A DNA stretch of 64,000 nt, from contig NC_084466.1 in assembly GCF_027409185.1 (NCBI RefSeq), positions 77,606,501 to 77,670,500 of the forward strand, written 5' to 3'. How positions within the stretch are numbered: the first letter of the stretch is position 1; each line of letters starts with the position of its first letter. Shown here piece after piece: positions 46,073-57,767 of the stretch. A program made the position numbers and the translations under genes. Source of the DNA: Cynocephalus volans. Its lineage: Eukaryota > Chordata > Mammalia > Dermoptera > Cynocephalidae. The notes below the pieces were generated by a model. It did not search any database. It was not told the DNA's origin and worked only from the letters and a program-made list of their open reading frames with translations.

Positions 46073-47285
46073 TTGTGGACTGAATGTTTGTGTTCCACAA
46101 AATTAGTATGTTGAAATCCTAACCCTGAAGTGATGGTATTAGTGATGCCAGAGGAAGGGTCTGGGGGGCCCAATAGCAGGCCTCAACCCACCCCATCCTC
46201 TCACCAAAGTCACAGTAGAAAGTGAGAACAGGTTTCATATAATGAATAAGAGATACAGATTTCACAGAGAGAGTGCAGCATAGTTCCAGAGACTGAACAT
46301 GGGCCACACGAAATTTAATACAAAAGTAAATGGTATATACCTTAGTACAGAGTGCAGGCTGGCTCAAAAGAGTGAATAGCTGCTTGCTGAAAGTAAGTTT
46401 GATATAAAAGAAAGCATACACACCTGAGCCAGCAAAGTGCAGGGCAGCTCCAGGAAAATGAGCAGATACTTGCTGAAAGTAAGTTTGAGACAAAAAAGAA
46501 AGAAATACGCACTCCACAGGCAGAGTGCGGACTGGCTCCAGGAGAGTGAGCAATAGCCCCGCCTCCTGCTGGGATTTGGCTTTTATAGTTTCACTACCTG
46601 TCCAGTACTTAGTTAAGGGGGTGGTTCCAGTTGTATAACATAGTCTTGCACATGCTCAGTTGGTCTCCTTGTTGGAGCATGTTCATTGGTCAAATCCTAT
46701 TACATGCACCAGACATATTCAAGAACATTCTGTGCTTTCTAGCACACCTAGTGGAAGGTCATTCAGATGCCAGGGTTACATAACCCTTCTCTACTGAGCA
46801 TGCTCAGCCACTGGATTTGCATAAGCCAGACCCCTAAATTTTCAATTTCTTCCTGTTGATGCTGAAAATAGGTCTAACAAGCAACAGTAATAGGAGGACC
46901 TAGAGGAGGGGCCTGAGATCTTGAGGAATGGCTTGTAACCCAGAAGCGTGTCCTGTAACCCAAGCCCAGGGAAACTGAGCACCTCCTATTTCATTAGGAG
47001 GTGGGGCCTTTGGTAGGTAATTAGGTCATGAGGATGGAGGCTTCATGAATTGGAATAGTGCACTTATAAGAAGAAATGTGATAGAGGTGATATCTCTCTC
47101 TGCCACATTAGGATACAGCGAGAACACCACCATAAGCAAACCATGAAGCAGGCCATCACCAAACAGGGATCTGCCCAGGCTTTGATTTTGGACTTTTAGC
47201 CTCCAGTACTCTGAGAAATAAATGTTTGTTTTTGAAGCCACCCAGTCTACGATAAATTTGTCATAGCAGCCTGAACTATAAAATA
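46073..47285 (+). repeat. MLT1-type MaLR LTR split by a solo LTR
   Basis: TTGTGGACTGAATGTTTGTG, TATGTTGAAATCCTAACCC and GTGATGGTATTAG on the left; AGGAGGTGGGGCCTTTGG, AATTAGGTCATGAGGATGG, AGAAATAAATG and CAGCAGCCTGAACTA on the right. This is a complete plus-strand MLT1-like LTR once the 46143-46993 insert is removed. Confidence 0.85.
46139..46997 (-). repeat. Solo ERV LTR, 851 bp, TSD TTAG, with internal tandem repeats
   Basis: A TG...CA LTR (46143-46993) is flanked by TTAG (46139-46142 and 46994-46997), a 4-bp duplication as in gammaretrovirus-like (class I) ERVs. A minus-strand TATAAAAG (complement near 46580) precedes a run of tandem units. Anchors GAGTGCAG or GTGCGG begin at 46271, 46350, 46435 and 46523 (periods 79, 85, 88 bp); downstream of the TATA box, these lie in the presumed R-U5. 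No coding sequence remains. Confidence 0.85.
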
Positions 47286-47610
47286 TGACCATGAAGCTGA
47301 TCTTGAATCTGTTCTATCAGATAACTGATTACCATTTGAAAAATTTGGTCTGTAATTCATATGCTAATAATTATAGAATGATTTTTCCCTTAGAAACAAT
47401 CTAAATTTTCAACAATAGGAAAATACTCAAGTACATCATTACATGTGTTATGAATAATTATTTGACCATTAACAATGACTATAAATATTTTAATCATATA
47501 AAAAATAAATACTTATGCTACATTGATAATTTAAGTAAGTAGGATTTTCAAAAACTGTATTCTGGTTCTGGGATCTAAGCTATTATTAAACAGAAATTTT
47601 GAGTGGTCAT

Positions 47611-48100
47611 TGTTTCTGACTAAACTCCTGAACTAGTCCGCAAAAGATGACTAAAAGTCCAAATGGAGGCACTCATGCTGAGGTTCCACTTCACCAAACC
47701 AAAACAAGTTGTTACTTGATCTTTTGAGAAATCAGGAGAGAGAGATAACTGCCAATTTCCCAAAGAGGGCAGTTTCAATCTTCAAACAGCATGATAATGA
47801 AGTTCTGCCTTTAATCCTTACACAAAAGGTAAACCAGAGTAACCTGATGTTTAACCAATCAGTTATTTTTCTATTCTGTCTCCCTGATTTATAAAGTAAC
47901 TTTCAAATGACCAATCCACATTTTGTTCTTTGTTTCTGCTTTCTTCAGCTCTTTTTCTGTCTGTAAAGCGAACCACCTCTGCTTGACTCATTGAAATACT
48001 TATTCTATTTTATGGAATGAAGTGTTGTTCAATTTTAGAATTGCAAAGAAAGCCAATTGAGATCTTTAAACTAAATTTGTCGGAATTTTGTCTTTTGACA
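47611..48100 (+). repeat. ERV LTR (copy B of a pair)
   Basis: Runs from TGTTTCTGACTAAACTCC to TTTTGTCTTTTGACA (490 bp), parallel to 44469-44971 throughout: AAATCAGGAGAGAGAG, CATGATAATGAAG, GACCAATC and GGAATGAAGTGTTG. Plus orientation. The 2.6 kb between the two copies holds an MLT1 LTR and old repeats, not viral genes, so the copies appear independent. Confidence 0.75.
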
Positions 48101-48157
48101 CTGTGCATGCCGAAGAAAAATTCATAGAAAAAGCCTGAAAGGAAAGATACATATTTG

Positions 48158-48195
48158 TATATTTTTTGGCAGCTGGCTTGTAAGGGGATCTGAAG
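48158..48195 (-). repeat. CYN-type SINE remnant
   Basis: Only TTTTTTGGCAGCTGGCTTG and AAGGGGATCTGAAGGG, the 3' end of a reverse monomer, remain. Confidence 0.6.
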
Positions 48196-48199
48196 GGTA

Positions 48200-49500
48200 C
48201 TAAAATAGTTGTTCTTTTGGTGGTAAGTTTAGATATAATACTCTTCAGCAACTCTCTAGAGTTTGTGCCTTTTTTGCGGGGAGGAGGGGAAACTTTCTAG
48301 TATCAAATCCCAGCCTCCTCAATAGTATACTCCTCTCCCTGGTGGAGAATACGCCATCATATGTAGTCTTAGCAGGAGGTAGTGCCACAATGAAAGCTGA
48401 CGAGGCCAGATTTACCATTTCCCCTCTTTGGTACAGTCAGTGTATGAGCATGTGACCTATGACTTGGATACTCATGTGTTTTTCCTGGTATTTTGAATCT
48501 TGATCTAGTGTCTCAAGGCTATGGGGATGGTCAAACATATTCATTGTAAGCAACATTCACTGCACTGCTGACAAGTCTTTTCTGTTGATATACTTTCTGT
48601 TGCTGTGGTACTTGGTTCTTGCAGCCACCCATTCCCAAACAATCTTGGCGTCAGTTCATCCATTTTCACTCTGGATTCCCTGCTGATTCTGGGTTCTGTC
48701 ACCCAGGATATCTTTCCCTTAAATTCCATTCTGCTTAACCTAGTCAGAGTTGGTATGTATGTATGGCTAGCTCCAAGTAATATGACTTCTTTATCCTTTC
48801 TGTATTTCCACATTTTCTGTGATAATAATGTATCATTTTGATAAAATAGAGGGAAAATTACTAAATAGGAAAAACACTACCAAGCCATCCCCCAATCGCT
48901 CTCCCCTCAGCAGTCTCAGGCAATGGTTGAGCTAAATATAAATTCAGCGTCTGCATTTCTAGGCTCTAAAAAAAAAAGTCATCTTTATGTAATGAAATAT
49001 CATTATTTTTAAAAACAGATTTTAGAGTACGGTAAGTACAAATATTTATAATGGAAAAATTAATAGATCACATCTCTGATGGAAAGTTAGTGAGACCATA
49101 AAAGTCATACATGAGTTTTTATAGAAGCTGCAGCAAATATATTGATTATTTAATCTGAAAGATTGCCTACAAAATGTAATTTCAAATGACCTTGGCACTA
49201 AACAGCCAAAAAAGATGCTATTCCTGCAACTCCTGATTTGAAGCATAAATGGCCTCATGTACAGAATCAATAAAAATGTGTGAAAATTAATTCCATTCCA
49301 TGAAATAAAACTATAAAATATTTTACCACATAAATTAATTTTCTCACTGCCCCCCCATACAATTTCCTGTTTTAGGTATAGGAATTACCAGAAGCAGACT
49401 TTATTAATAGGATAAAAAATTATATGGCTTTTTTAGTAAAATATTCTTGTTTTAAGAAGACCTCTCTTAGGGTTCATTGAAAATAATTGCTTATTTCTTC
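48200..49500. other. Unassigned sequence
   Basis: 48280-48790 has the texture of an old reverse LTR (CTTGGTTCTTGCAGCCACCC) but no ends were found. Nothing else recognised. Confidence 0.4.
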
Positions 49501-49506
49501 TGCCCC

Positions 49507-49674
49507 TTTTTTTTTTTTTAAAGATGACCGGTAAGGGGATCTTAACCCTTGACTTGGTGTTGTCAGCACCACGCTCACCCAGTGAGCTAACCGGCCATCC
49601 CTATATGAGATCCGAACCTGTAACCTTGGTGTTATCAGCACCGCACTCTCCCGAGTGAGCCACGGGCCGGCCCC
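49507..49674 (-). repeat. CYN SINE, full dimer
   Basis: Reverse copy with T-tail, AAGATGACCGGTAAGGGG, GACTTGGTGTTGTCAGC, GAGCTAACCGGCCATCC (second unit), then ATATGAGATCCGAACC, TTGGTGTTATCAGCACC, and GTGAGCCACGGGCCGGCCCC (first unit). Both tRNA-like units are present. Confidence 0.93.
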
Positions 49675-49939
49675 TTCTTCCTTTTTGTTTTTTCTTGGAA
49701 TGGTTCTAGTTGTGTGAAATCCAGTACTCTGTTATACATTGCAAAGCTTTTATTTTTTCTGTGAAGATGGACTGAAAGATGAGTGGTTAATGGTGGCTAC
49801 CACCAGACAGAGTTGTTAGAAGATATAACAGTGGACAGACAAAGGCCTGGCCCAACTTGAGAAACTGACTTCTACCTTGGGGGCCTCAGTCCACCTGTGC
49901 CATTATCACCTTCCTCGTTGTTACCCCTGGTCACCTTCC

Positions 49940-50037
49940 TTTTTTTTTTTTTCATTTTCGCAGCTGCCCCTTACAGGGATCTGAACCCTGGACATTGGCG
50001 TCATCAGCAACACATTCTAACCAAGTAAGCTAACCCT
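49940..50037 (-). repeat. CYN-type SINE, monomer
   Basis: Reverse copy: T-run, GCAGCTGCCCCTTACAGGG, CATTGGCGTCATCAGC and CTAACCAAGTAAGCTAACC. Confidence 0.87.
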
Positions 50038-50085
50038 TAATTCTCCCTTACTCTGCTGCTTGGGATTTGCTCATGCTGTCACTTT

Positions 50086-50236
50086 TTTTTTTTTTTTTTT
50101 TTTTTTGTCGTTTTTTCGTGACCGGCACTCAGCCAGTGAGTGCACCGGTCAGTCCTATATAGGATCCGAACCCGCAGCGGGAGCGTCGCCGCGCTGCCAG
50201 CGCAGCACTCTACCAAGTGCGCCACGGGCTCGGCCC
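50086..50236 (-). repeat. CYN SINE, short-dimer subtype
   Basis: Reverse copy: T-tail, TCGTGACCGGCACTCAGCC, CCTATATAGGATCCGAACCC, GCGCCACGGGCTCGGCCC. TSD CATGCTGTCACTTT at 50072-50085 and from 50237. The 31-base palindromic 3' end is at 50120-50150. Confidence 0.96.
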
Positions 50237-50317
50237 CATGCTGTCACTTTTGAAGACAAGTACACCTAAGCACAGTAAGGAAATAAGTGTATTATTATTT
50301 TATTATTTACTAAATAC

Positions 50318-50748
50318 CTCTGTATTAGTCCATTTCTGTTCTTTACAAGTGAATAGCTGAAACTGGATCATTTATAAAGAAATATAATTTATTTCTTACA
50401 GCTTTGGAGACAGGGAAGTCCATGGTCCAGGGAACACATCTGGTGAGGGCCTTGTTCTTGGTGGGAACTTTCTACAGCAACTCAGAGTATCACATGACAG
50501 AGAATGGCCTGAGCAAGAGAGCTAACCTTCTCACTTGCCTTCCTTATGAAGCTGTCAGAGCCACACCCATTACTCCAGAATGGATCAATCCACTCAGAAA
50601 GGGCACACCCCTCATGATCTAATCATCTCTTAAAGGCCCCACCTTTCAAATACCATAATTGGATTTCCCACCCTCTTGACACTGTTACAAAAGGGTTCAA
50701 GTTTCCAATCCATGAACTTTTGGGGGACACATTTAACCCTCAGCACCC
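50318..50748 (-). repeat. MaLR/MST-type LTR
   Basis: Reverse order CTGTATTAGTCCATTTCTG, TTATTTCTTACAGCTTTGG, CATGATCTAATCATCTC, GGCCCCACCTTTCAAATACC, CATGAACTTTTGGGGGACAC. Confidence 0.75.
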
Positions 50749-50958
50749 AATTCAAGTCAGGCAGGAAGAATAAATTATCAGGGCTTGGCTTACGACCTTT
50801 TGTAAGTTGACTGTAGTTTTTTGCCAAATACTTCAACATAAACAACATGATATCAATATGTGTGTTAGTTTAAATCTGCACCCTAAGAGTGGTCTGTACC
50901 CTAATTAGGAATACGTATTTCAGAGATGGTTAGCTAACGTTTAATAAAAAGGCCACAT

Positions 50959-51059
50959 GGGCTGGCCGCTTAGCTCAGCTGGTTAGAGCACAACCTTGTA
51001 ACACCAAGGTCAAGGGTTAGGTTCCCCATACCAGCCAGTCACCAAAAAAATAAAAAAAT
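50959..51059 (+). repeat. CYN-type SINE, monomer
   Basis: Body GGCTGGCCGCTTAGCTCAGC, AAGGTCAAGGGTTAGG, CATACCAGCCAGTC, A/T tail. TSD AAAAGGCCACAT on both sides (50947-50958, 51061-51072). Confidence 0.94.
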
Positions 51060-51671
51060 TAAAAGGCCACATTTTGGAGGTAACTGCTGCATCCACTTTA
51101 GCTCTGTTTACATCCAATCAATACCAGCGTTTTGTTAATTAGCATACTGAATGTTGGAAATGGGTTTTGTTGATGAAATTAGTGGTGTTCAAGATGTATG
51201 TGTAGATATATAGAAATGTGTGATGATATGTAGAAATATAGAAACAATCCTCACTCTTGCATTAATGAGGTATGAAGTTTTATTCTGAAAAAGTTTGTGT
51301 TCAGCCACTAAACTGAAGGATTCCTATTGCATGCCATCTATAAAGTAACCATATTTATCTCTGTTGTTGTGTTGATTACTGTGAACTCTTCATATAAGTT
51401 GTGGGTGGCACATTTAAAGGACGAAGTTGGGACTTCACAGAGTTTACAAAACAGGTTTGTAATTTTTGTTATTCTGTTGTGTGGCAATTTGCTAATAAAT
51501 GTCTGCACAGGTAGCAGAATTTAATCTGGAATTTGTTTTCTTTACAACCTGGTAGCACAGTTGTGGCTAAGAGCCTCATATAACCCTCCCATATCTCTAA
51601 ATACTGGTGGCTACTTATGGCAAAAGAGAATTCAGTAATTGTGAATACCAAATTAGCTTGGGTCCATTCTT

Positions 51672-51847
51672 TTTTTTTTTTTTTTTTTTTTTTAAAGATG
51701 ACCGGTAAGGGGATCTTAACCCTTGACTTGGTGTTGTCAGCACCACACTCAGCCAGTGAGCGAACCGGCCATCCGTATATGGGATCCGAACCCGAGGCCT
51801 TGGTGTTCTGAGCACCGCACTCTCCCGAGTGAGCCACGGGCCGGCCC
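51672..51847 (-). repeat. CYN SINE, full dimer
   Basis: Reverse dimer with long T-tail; GATGACCGGTAAGGGG, GAGCGAACCGGCCATCC, ATGGGATCCGAACCCG, GAGCCACGGGCCGGCCC. A 17-bp TSD, AGCTTGGGTCCATTCTT, lies at 51655-51671 and 51848-51864, an essentially perfect recent insertion. Confidence 0.97.
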
Positions 51848-51869
51848 AGCTTGGGTCCATTCTTAACAC

Positions 51870-53095
51870 CTATCTATCAGGATGGAATAGGGGCTAAAAG
51901 AAATGACATAAACTCTAGTGATGGACATAGCTCCAAAGGTACAACCAAATCATCAACCAGTTCAGATATCACCAGAAAGTGATGAGAATCCAGGAGAAAA
52001 TGATCCTACCAATTTTGTGTGTGTAACCAGGGACAGAAAAGCTAAAGATAATAAAAACTGTACATGTGATATAAAGAAAAGATGGTTCCAAAGTATTGGT
52101 AAACTCCAAAAAGTATATTTTTAATTTTGCAAATATGAATAACTCCAGGGAGGAAGAAAATAGTATGTCCCTAAAGCAACAATGTGTGTTTCTTTAGAAG
52201 CCAAATGTATGCCATAGGAAACATTCTGATGGGCTAAGATTTCTCATTGCTATGTACAAAAGTTCACAGATGGTGCACACCAGGGCAGTCCTGACCTATA
52301 AGAATATTAATGGGAAAGTTTAAGTCCCACATGAGCAAACAACACAAGGACAATAAAATATGGTTTATTAAAGGTTGTTCAAAGAAAGAAAATCAAAGGA
52401 AACTGGGGGAGTGGAGCTCCTCAACTATTTTGTTTCTAATTTCTTCATCAAGCGACTATTTGATCAGAAAATAAAGACATATTAGCATAAAACATTAGTA
52501 TGGAGGAAATGACACTTAGGATATGTAAAATGATTAGTTTGTCTTTTCTTTTTGGTGGCTGGCTGTGAGTTCACGTTTCTTGATCCAGATTAAAAATATT
52601 TGAGAATCTTGAGAGAATTTATGGGCAAAATTGTGAAACCCTTCAATGATTTCTGAGAAACTGTCTAAAATACGGCGAAGCCCAAAAATTAAATTCAGAC
52701 AACAGTAATTCTTACTATAAATAAAGAGGAAGAAGATATATCTTGAAAGTATAAACTGACAATCTCAAATAAGACACATTGGATTATTAAAATGAATTGT
52801 TTATGAAGACCTAGAAAACAATGGATTAGTCAACTAGGCTTCACTAGGAACTAATGTTCATATTTAGGCACCCAGACTGGTTGATTAAGAAACTGCTGTA
52901 ATCATAGGGTATCTGGACTTTAGAAAGACATGTGACCATTCATCTGCCAGTGTGTCACTATGTGTTAGATGTTGAGAACACAGACATGTGTAAGTCAGAC
53001 CTGCCTTTGAGATGTGTATGGCTTTATTAGAGGCACAATAACAGATACACTGTGATGAATGCTATAAAAATAGATACCATTGTGTATTAAAGAAG
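51870..53095. other. Unassigned sequence
   Basis: No coding, RNA or confident repeat features. Confidence 0.45.
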
Positions 53096-53104
53096 AAGGG
53101 GCTG

Positions 53105-53175
53105 GGCTGGCCAGTTAGCTCAGTTGGTTAGAGCGCTGTGTACTGACCAGCTGCCAAAAAATAAAGAAACAAAAA
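53105..53175 (+). repeat. CYN-type SINE with internal deletion
   Basis: The 5' body GGCTGGCCAGTTAGCTCAGT and TTAGAGCGCTGTG joins directly to the 3' end TACTGACCAGCTGCC plus an A-rich tail. The anticodon-to-box B region is missing. The flanks carry AAGAAGGGGC and AAAAAGGGGC. Confidence 0.85.
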
Positions 53176-53179
53176 GGGG

Positions 53180-54625
53180 CCATCTTGGCCTAGGGATGTG
53201 AGAAAAGATCAGAAAAATCTTCCTAAAGAGACTTGAAGGATAAGTAAGAGTTCATTCAGCAGGATGAGGGCATGGGGTAAAAGGGTGTTTCAAGAAAAAA
53301 GAGAATGTATAAAGGCATAAACATATAAAACAGACCCAGAATTTGCAGACTAGTGAAAATATACAGCCTGCAAATGGTTTTATATGCAACATCTCCATAC
53401 CCACATACATACACAGTGTGTTAAAACAACTGGAATTTATTGACAATATTTTAAAATTGAGAAACTTCACATATATATATGAATCTCTGTCTTCTCTTGA
53501 AAAATGAAAGATGTGGACACATAGTTGAATTACACTGAGTTTCAGCTGTCTCATCTAGATGATACATGTTTTCCTGGTACCAGTTACACTCTGTTATGTC
53601 ACTCTAGGTATGCTTACTTCCTTGGCTATCCTTGCTGACACTTGTTATTTTCTGTGGTTTTGTTTTTGTTATTGTTTTCATAGTGACCACCCTAATGAGT
53701 GTGAGACAAGAAGTCCCTTTTAGATTTAGACAGTTTATTACTTAGATAGGCAGTCAAGGGAAAAGTAGCCAAAGGTCCCAATGCTCTGTGGTCCTTGTTT
53801 CAGACACCAAAAAAAAATAAAAAAGACAACACTGAAACAGAAGAGCCCAGATGTCTGCAACCCAAGTTGTGGGATACCCAGCTGCTGAGGAGCCAATCTT
53901 AGACTGCGGCTAAGCATTTTTACATTCTGCAGCTCTTTTTCAAGGGGTGAGGGGCTGAAAGCCTCAGACCTGATCAGAACTCCAGGGACCATCAGAAACT
54001 GTCTCATAACAGCCTCCCAGAGGAGACAGGAAGGTGAGCAAGTGAGAGAGGTCCTCACAGGACTCCCATCCTCTGTGTTTGGGGGGATCACACAACATTC
54101 TGTCAAGACTCAGGCTGTGGTTTTAACCTTTTTCTGGGTGGCCTATGTGAATATGTGCAGTGTCACCAGGGCACCATGGCAGAGCTGTTCCCCTATATTG
54201 ACCAATTCAAAGGATTTATCAAATATACAATTCGTGCTTTTAGCAACTCAAATAAAAATGTTTAATAGTTTTAACAGAAATGTTCCAATAGAAAAGTTAA
54301 ATTCTGTTTATTGAAGAACTACATGTCTCTTAATATATTAAACTAAGATGAATATGCTATAGAGAAATTAGTAAAAGAATCCTAAAACTTCTAAAAGATT
54401 GGCTAAATAGGAATCATTAGAAATTGAAATGTTTCTGTGTGAAACACTATGTTTTCAGTATCAATTCAATCTTTCTTACTTTGGATACTTTTCATGTATT
54501 TCAGATGCTTTTTGAATAAAGTTAATATTATTATAATGTACATAATATAATAAAAATTTTTATTTTCAAACTCAAGGCATTTTTACTATTTTTTACTCAG
54601 TAGCACATTAACCTTACTTTTGTAT
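53180..54625. other. Unassigned sequence
   Basis: Nothing assignable; short open frames are not supported by homology or splice sites. Confidence 0.45.
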
Positions 54626-54633
54626 TTCACATA

Positions 54634-54768
54634 AGAGCTGGCCAGTTTGCTCAGTTGGTTAGAAGATGGTGCTGATAACACCAAGGTCCGGGGTTTGATC
54701 CCTGTACCAGCCAGCAAAATAAATAATATGATATAATATAATATAATTAATATAAAAATAAAATTAAA
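54634..54768 (+). repeat. CYN-type SINE, monomer, with (ATATA)n tail
   Basis: Body GCTGGCCAGTTTGCTCAGT, AAGGTCCGGGGTTTGATCC, GTACCAGCCAGC, then an AT-rich repeat expanded from the tail. It abuts the next SINE. Confidence 0.9.
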
Positions 54769-54937
54769 GGGGCCAGCCCGTGGCTCACTCGGGAGAGTGT
54801 GGTGCTGATAACAGCAAGGCCCCGGGTTCGGATCCCATATAGGGATGGCCGGTTAGCTCACTGGGTGAGCGTGGTGCTGACAACACCAAGTCAAGGGTTA
54901 AGATCCCCTTACTGGTCATCTTTAAAAAAAAAAAAAG
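54769..54937 (+). repeat. CYN SINE, full dimer
   Basis: GGGCCAGCCCGTGGCTCACT, CCCCGGGTTCGGATCCC, ATAGGGATGGCCGGTTAGC, GACAACACCAAGTCAAGGG, CTTACTGGTCATC and A-tail. Confidence 0.93.
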
Positions 54938-54987
54938 AAACAGTAGAATGATGGTTATCAGAGGCTTTGGGTGGGGAGGTGGGGATT

Positions 54988-55275
54988 GAGAAATGTTAGT
55001 TGGGCCGAGCCCGTGGCGCACTCGGGAGAGTGCAGCGCTGGGAGCGCAGCGACGCTCCCGCCGCGGGTTCGGATCCTATATAGGACTGGCCAGTGCACTC
55101 ACTGGCTGAGTGCCGGTCACGAAAAAGAAAAAAAAAAAAAAAAAAAAAAAAAAGAAGAAAGCATAGGAGAAAATTATTTGGGGTCTAGGGCTAGGGAAAT
55201 AGTTCTTAGACTTACTACCAAAAGCACAGTTAATAAAAGAAAAAAAAAAAAAAAAAAAAAAGAGAAATGTTAGTT
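54988..55275 (+). mobile_element. CYN SINE plus L1 fragment in one insertion (3' chimera)
   Basis: A short-dimer CYN (55002-55128) with an internal A-run (55130-55153) is followed by about 85 bp of old L1 ORF2 text (GGAGAAAATTATTTGGGG, TCTAGGGCTAGGGAAATAG, ACTACCAAAAGCACAG) and a second A-tail (55240-55260). The TSD GAGAAATGTTAGTT is at 54988-55001 and again at about 55262-55275, outside both parts. They therefore inserted as one molecule: read-through (3' transduction) or template switching during reverse transcription. Confidence 0.85.
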
Positions 55276-55319
55276 GAAGGACACAAAATTCAGTTAGACA
55301 GGAATTAATCCATTCATGA

Positions 55320-55461
55320 ACACTTGACCTTGGTGTTAGAAGGCTGCGCTTTAACCAGCTGAGCTCATCTTTTGTTTTTTTGATAATAGACTTTTTTTTT
55401 TTTTTTCTTTGTCTGGTGGCTGGCCTGTTTAGGGATCCAAACCCTTGACCTTGGTGTTATC
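55320..55461 (-). repeat. Two CYN-type SINE fragments
   Basis: 55320-55370 has CTTGACCTTGGTGTTAGAAG and AACCAGCTGAGCT. 55393-55461 has a T-run, GGTGGCTGGCCTGTTTAGGG and CTTGACCTTGGTGTTATC. The second is cut by the next SINE. Confidence 0.75.
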
Positions 55462-55467
55462 ATGCCC

Positions 55468-55475
<8 letters not shown>

Positions 55476-55498
<23 letters not shown>

Positions 55499-55628
55499 GT
55501 CGTTTCTTCGTGACCGGCACTCAGCCAGTGAGTGCACTGGTCATTCCTATATAGGATCCGAACCCGCGGCGGGAGCGTCGCCGCGCTCCCAGCGCAGCAC
55601 TCTACCGAGTGCGCCACGGGCTCGGCCC
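55476..55628 (-). repeat. CYN SINE, short-dimer subtype
   Basis: Reverse copy with a 30-base T-tail; CGTGACCGGCACTCAGCC, CCTATATAGGATCCGAACCC, GCCACGGGCTCGGCCC. TSD ATGCCCACTTTTT at 55462-55474 and from 55629. Confidence 0.96.
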
Positions 55629-55639
55629 ATGCCCACTTT

Positions 55640-56925
55640 TTAATTGGGTTACTTAGTTCTTACTATTGAGTCATTTTGAGTTCCTCATACATTTTGAATA
55701 TTAACCCCTTATCAGATATACAGTTTGTAAATTTTTTCTCCCATGCTTTAGGTTGCTTCTTCTCTCTGTTGTTTCCTTTGCTATGCAGAAGCTTGGAAGC
55801 TTTTTAGTTTGATGTAATCCCATTTGTCTATTTTTGCTTCTTATTTTTGCTTTTTTCTGTGCTTTTGGGGTGATATCCAAAGAAAATCTTTGCCTAGACC
55901 AACGTCAATGAACTTTTCACCTGTTTCCCTCTAGTAGTTTTATCATTTCAAGTCTTACATTTAAGTCTTTATTTGATTTTGAGTTGATTTTTGTATATGG
56001 TGTGAGATGAGGGTCTAATTTTACTCTTCTTCATGTGGATATCCAGTTTTCCCAACATTATTTATTTATTTACTTCTTTTTTGGTGGCTGGCCAATAACC
56101 AACATCATTTATTGAAGACACTGTCCTTTCCCCATTGTGTGTTCTTGGCATCTTTGTCAAAAATTGAACTGACCATAAATGAATGGATTTTTTTTTCTGG
56201 GCTCTCTATTCTGTTCCATTGGTCTGTGTGTCTGTTTTATGCCAATATCAAGCTATTTTGATTCCTATAGCTTTCTAGTAGATTTTGAAATCAAGTGGTG
56301 CGATGCCTCTGGCTTTGTTCTTTTTGCTCAAAATTGCTTTGGCTACTTGGGGACTTTTGTGGTTGCATATGAATTTTAGGATTGCTTTTGTTATTTCTGT
56401 GAAAAATGTCATTGGAATTTTGATAGGGATTGCATTAAATCTGTAGATTGCTTTCAATAGTGTGAACATTTTAACAATATTAATTCTTCTAATCTATGAA
56501 CACAGGATATCTTTTATTTATTTGTCTTCAATTTCTTTCATCAATGTTTCATAGTTTTCAGTGTACAAATCTTTCACATCCTTGGTTAAATTAATTCCTA
56601 AGTATTTTGTTCATTTTTTGGTAGCTATTGTGAATGGGATTATTTTCTTAACTTCTTTTTTTTTTTTTCCGTGACCGGCGCTCAGCCAGGGAGTGCACCG
56701 GTCATTCTTATATAGGATCCGAACCCGCGGCGGCGGGAGCGTCGCCGCGCTGCTAGCGCAGCACGCTACCGAGTGCGCCACGGGCTCAGCCCCTTAACTT
56801 CTTTTTTGGATAGTTCATTGTTAGTGTATAGAAATGTTACTGATTTTTTTATCTTAATTTTGTATCTTGCAATTTTACTGAATTTGTTTATTAGTTTATG
56901 GTGCCATCTTGGCATATTGAACATT
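55640..56925 (-). repeat. Old L1 ORF2 fragment, antisense
   Basis: Reverse L1 text throughout: TAACCCCTTATCAGATATAC, TTGCTATGCAGAAGC, TCTATTCTGTTCCATTGGTC, TTGATAGGGATTGCATTAAA, TAATTCCTAAGTATTTTG, TTGCAATTTTACTGAATTTG. Interrupted by a CYN SINE at 56661-56792 and a SINE scrap near 56076-56095. Confidence 0.85.
56661..56792 (-). repeat. CYN SINE, short-dimer subtype
   Basis: Reverse copy: CCGTGACCGGCGCTCAGCC, CTTATATAGGATCCGAACCC, a duplicated CGGCGG, GCCACGGGCTCAGCCC. TSD CTTAACTTCTTTTT at 56647-56660 and from 56793. Confidence 0.95.
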
Positions 56926-56939
56926 TTAAAATTTTATTT

Positions 56940-57749
<810 letters not shown>

Positions 57750-57767
57750 CATACTGAACATTTTAAG

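Noticed and set aside
44972-47610. Interior of a provirus bounded by the two similar LTRs
   Set aside because: No gag, pol or env-like coding was seen; the interval is occupied by an MLT1 LTR and older repeats that predate the LTR family.
51615-51869. Small open frames recurring in several places with the same peptide
   Set aside because: These are translations of CYN SINE dimers (also at 54785, 57270, 60938 and 61549) and have no coding meaning.
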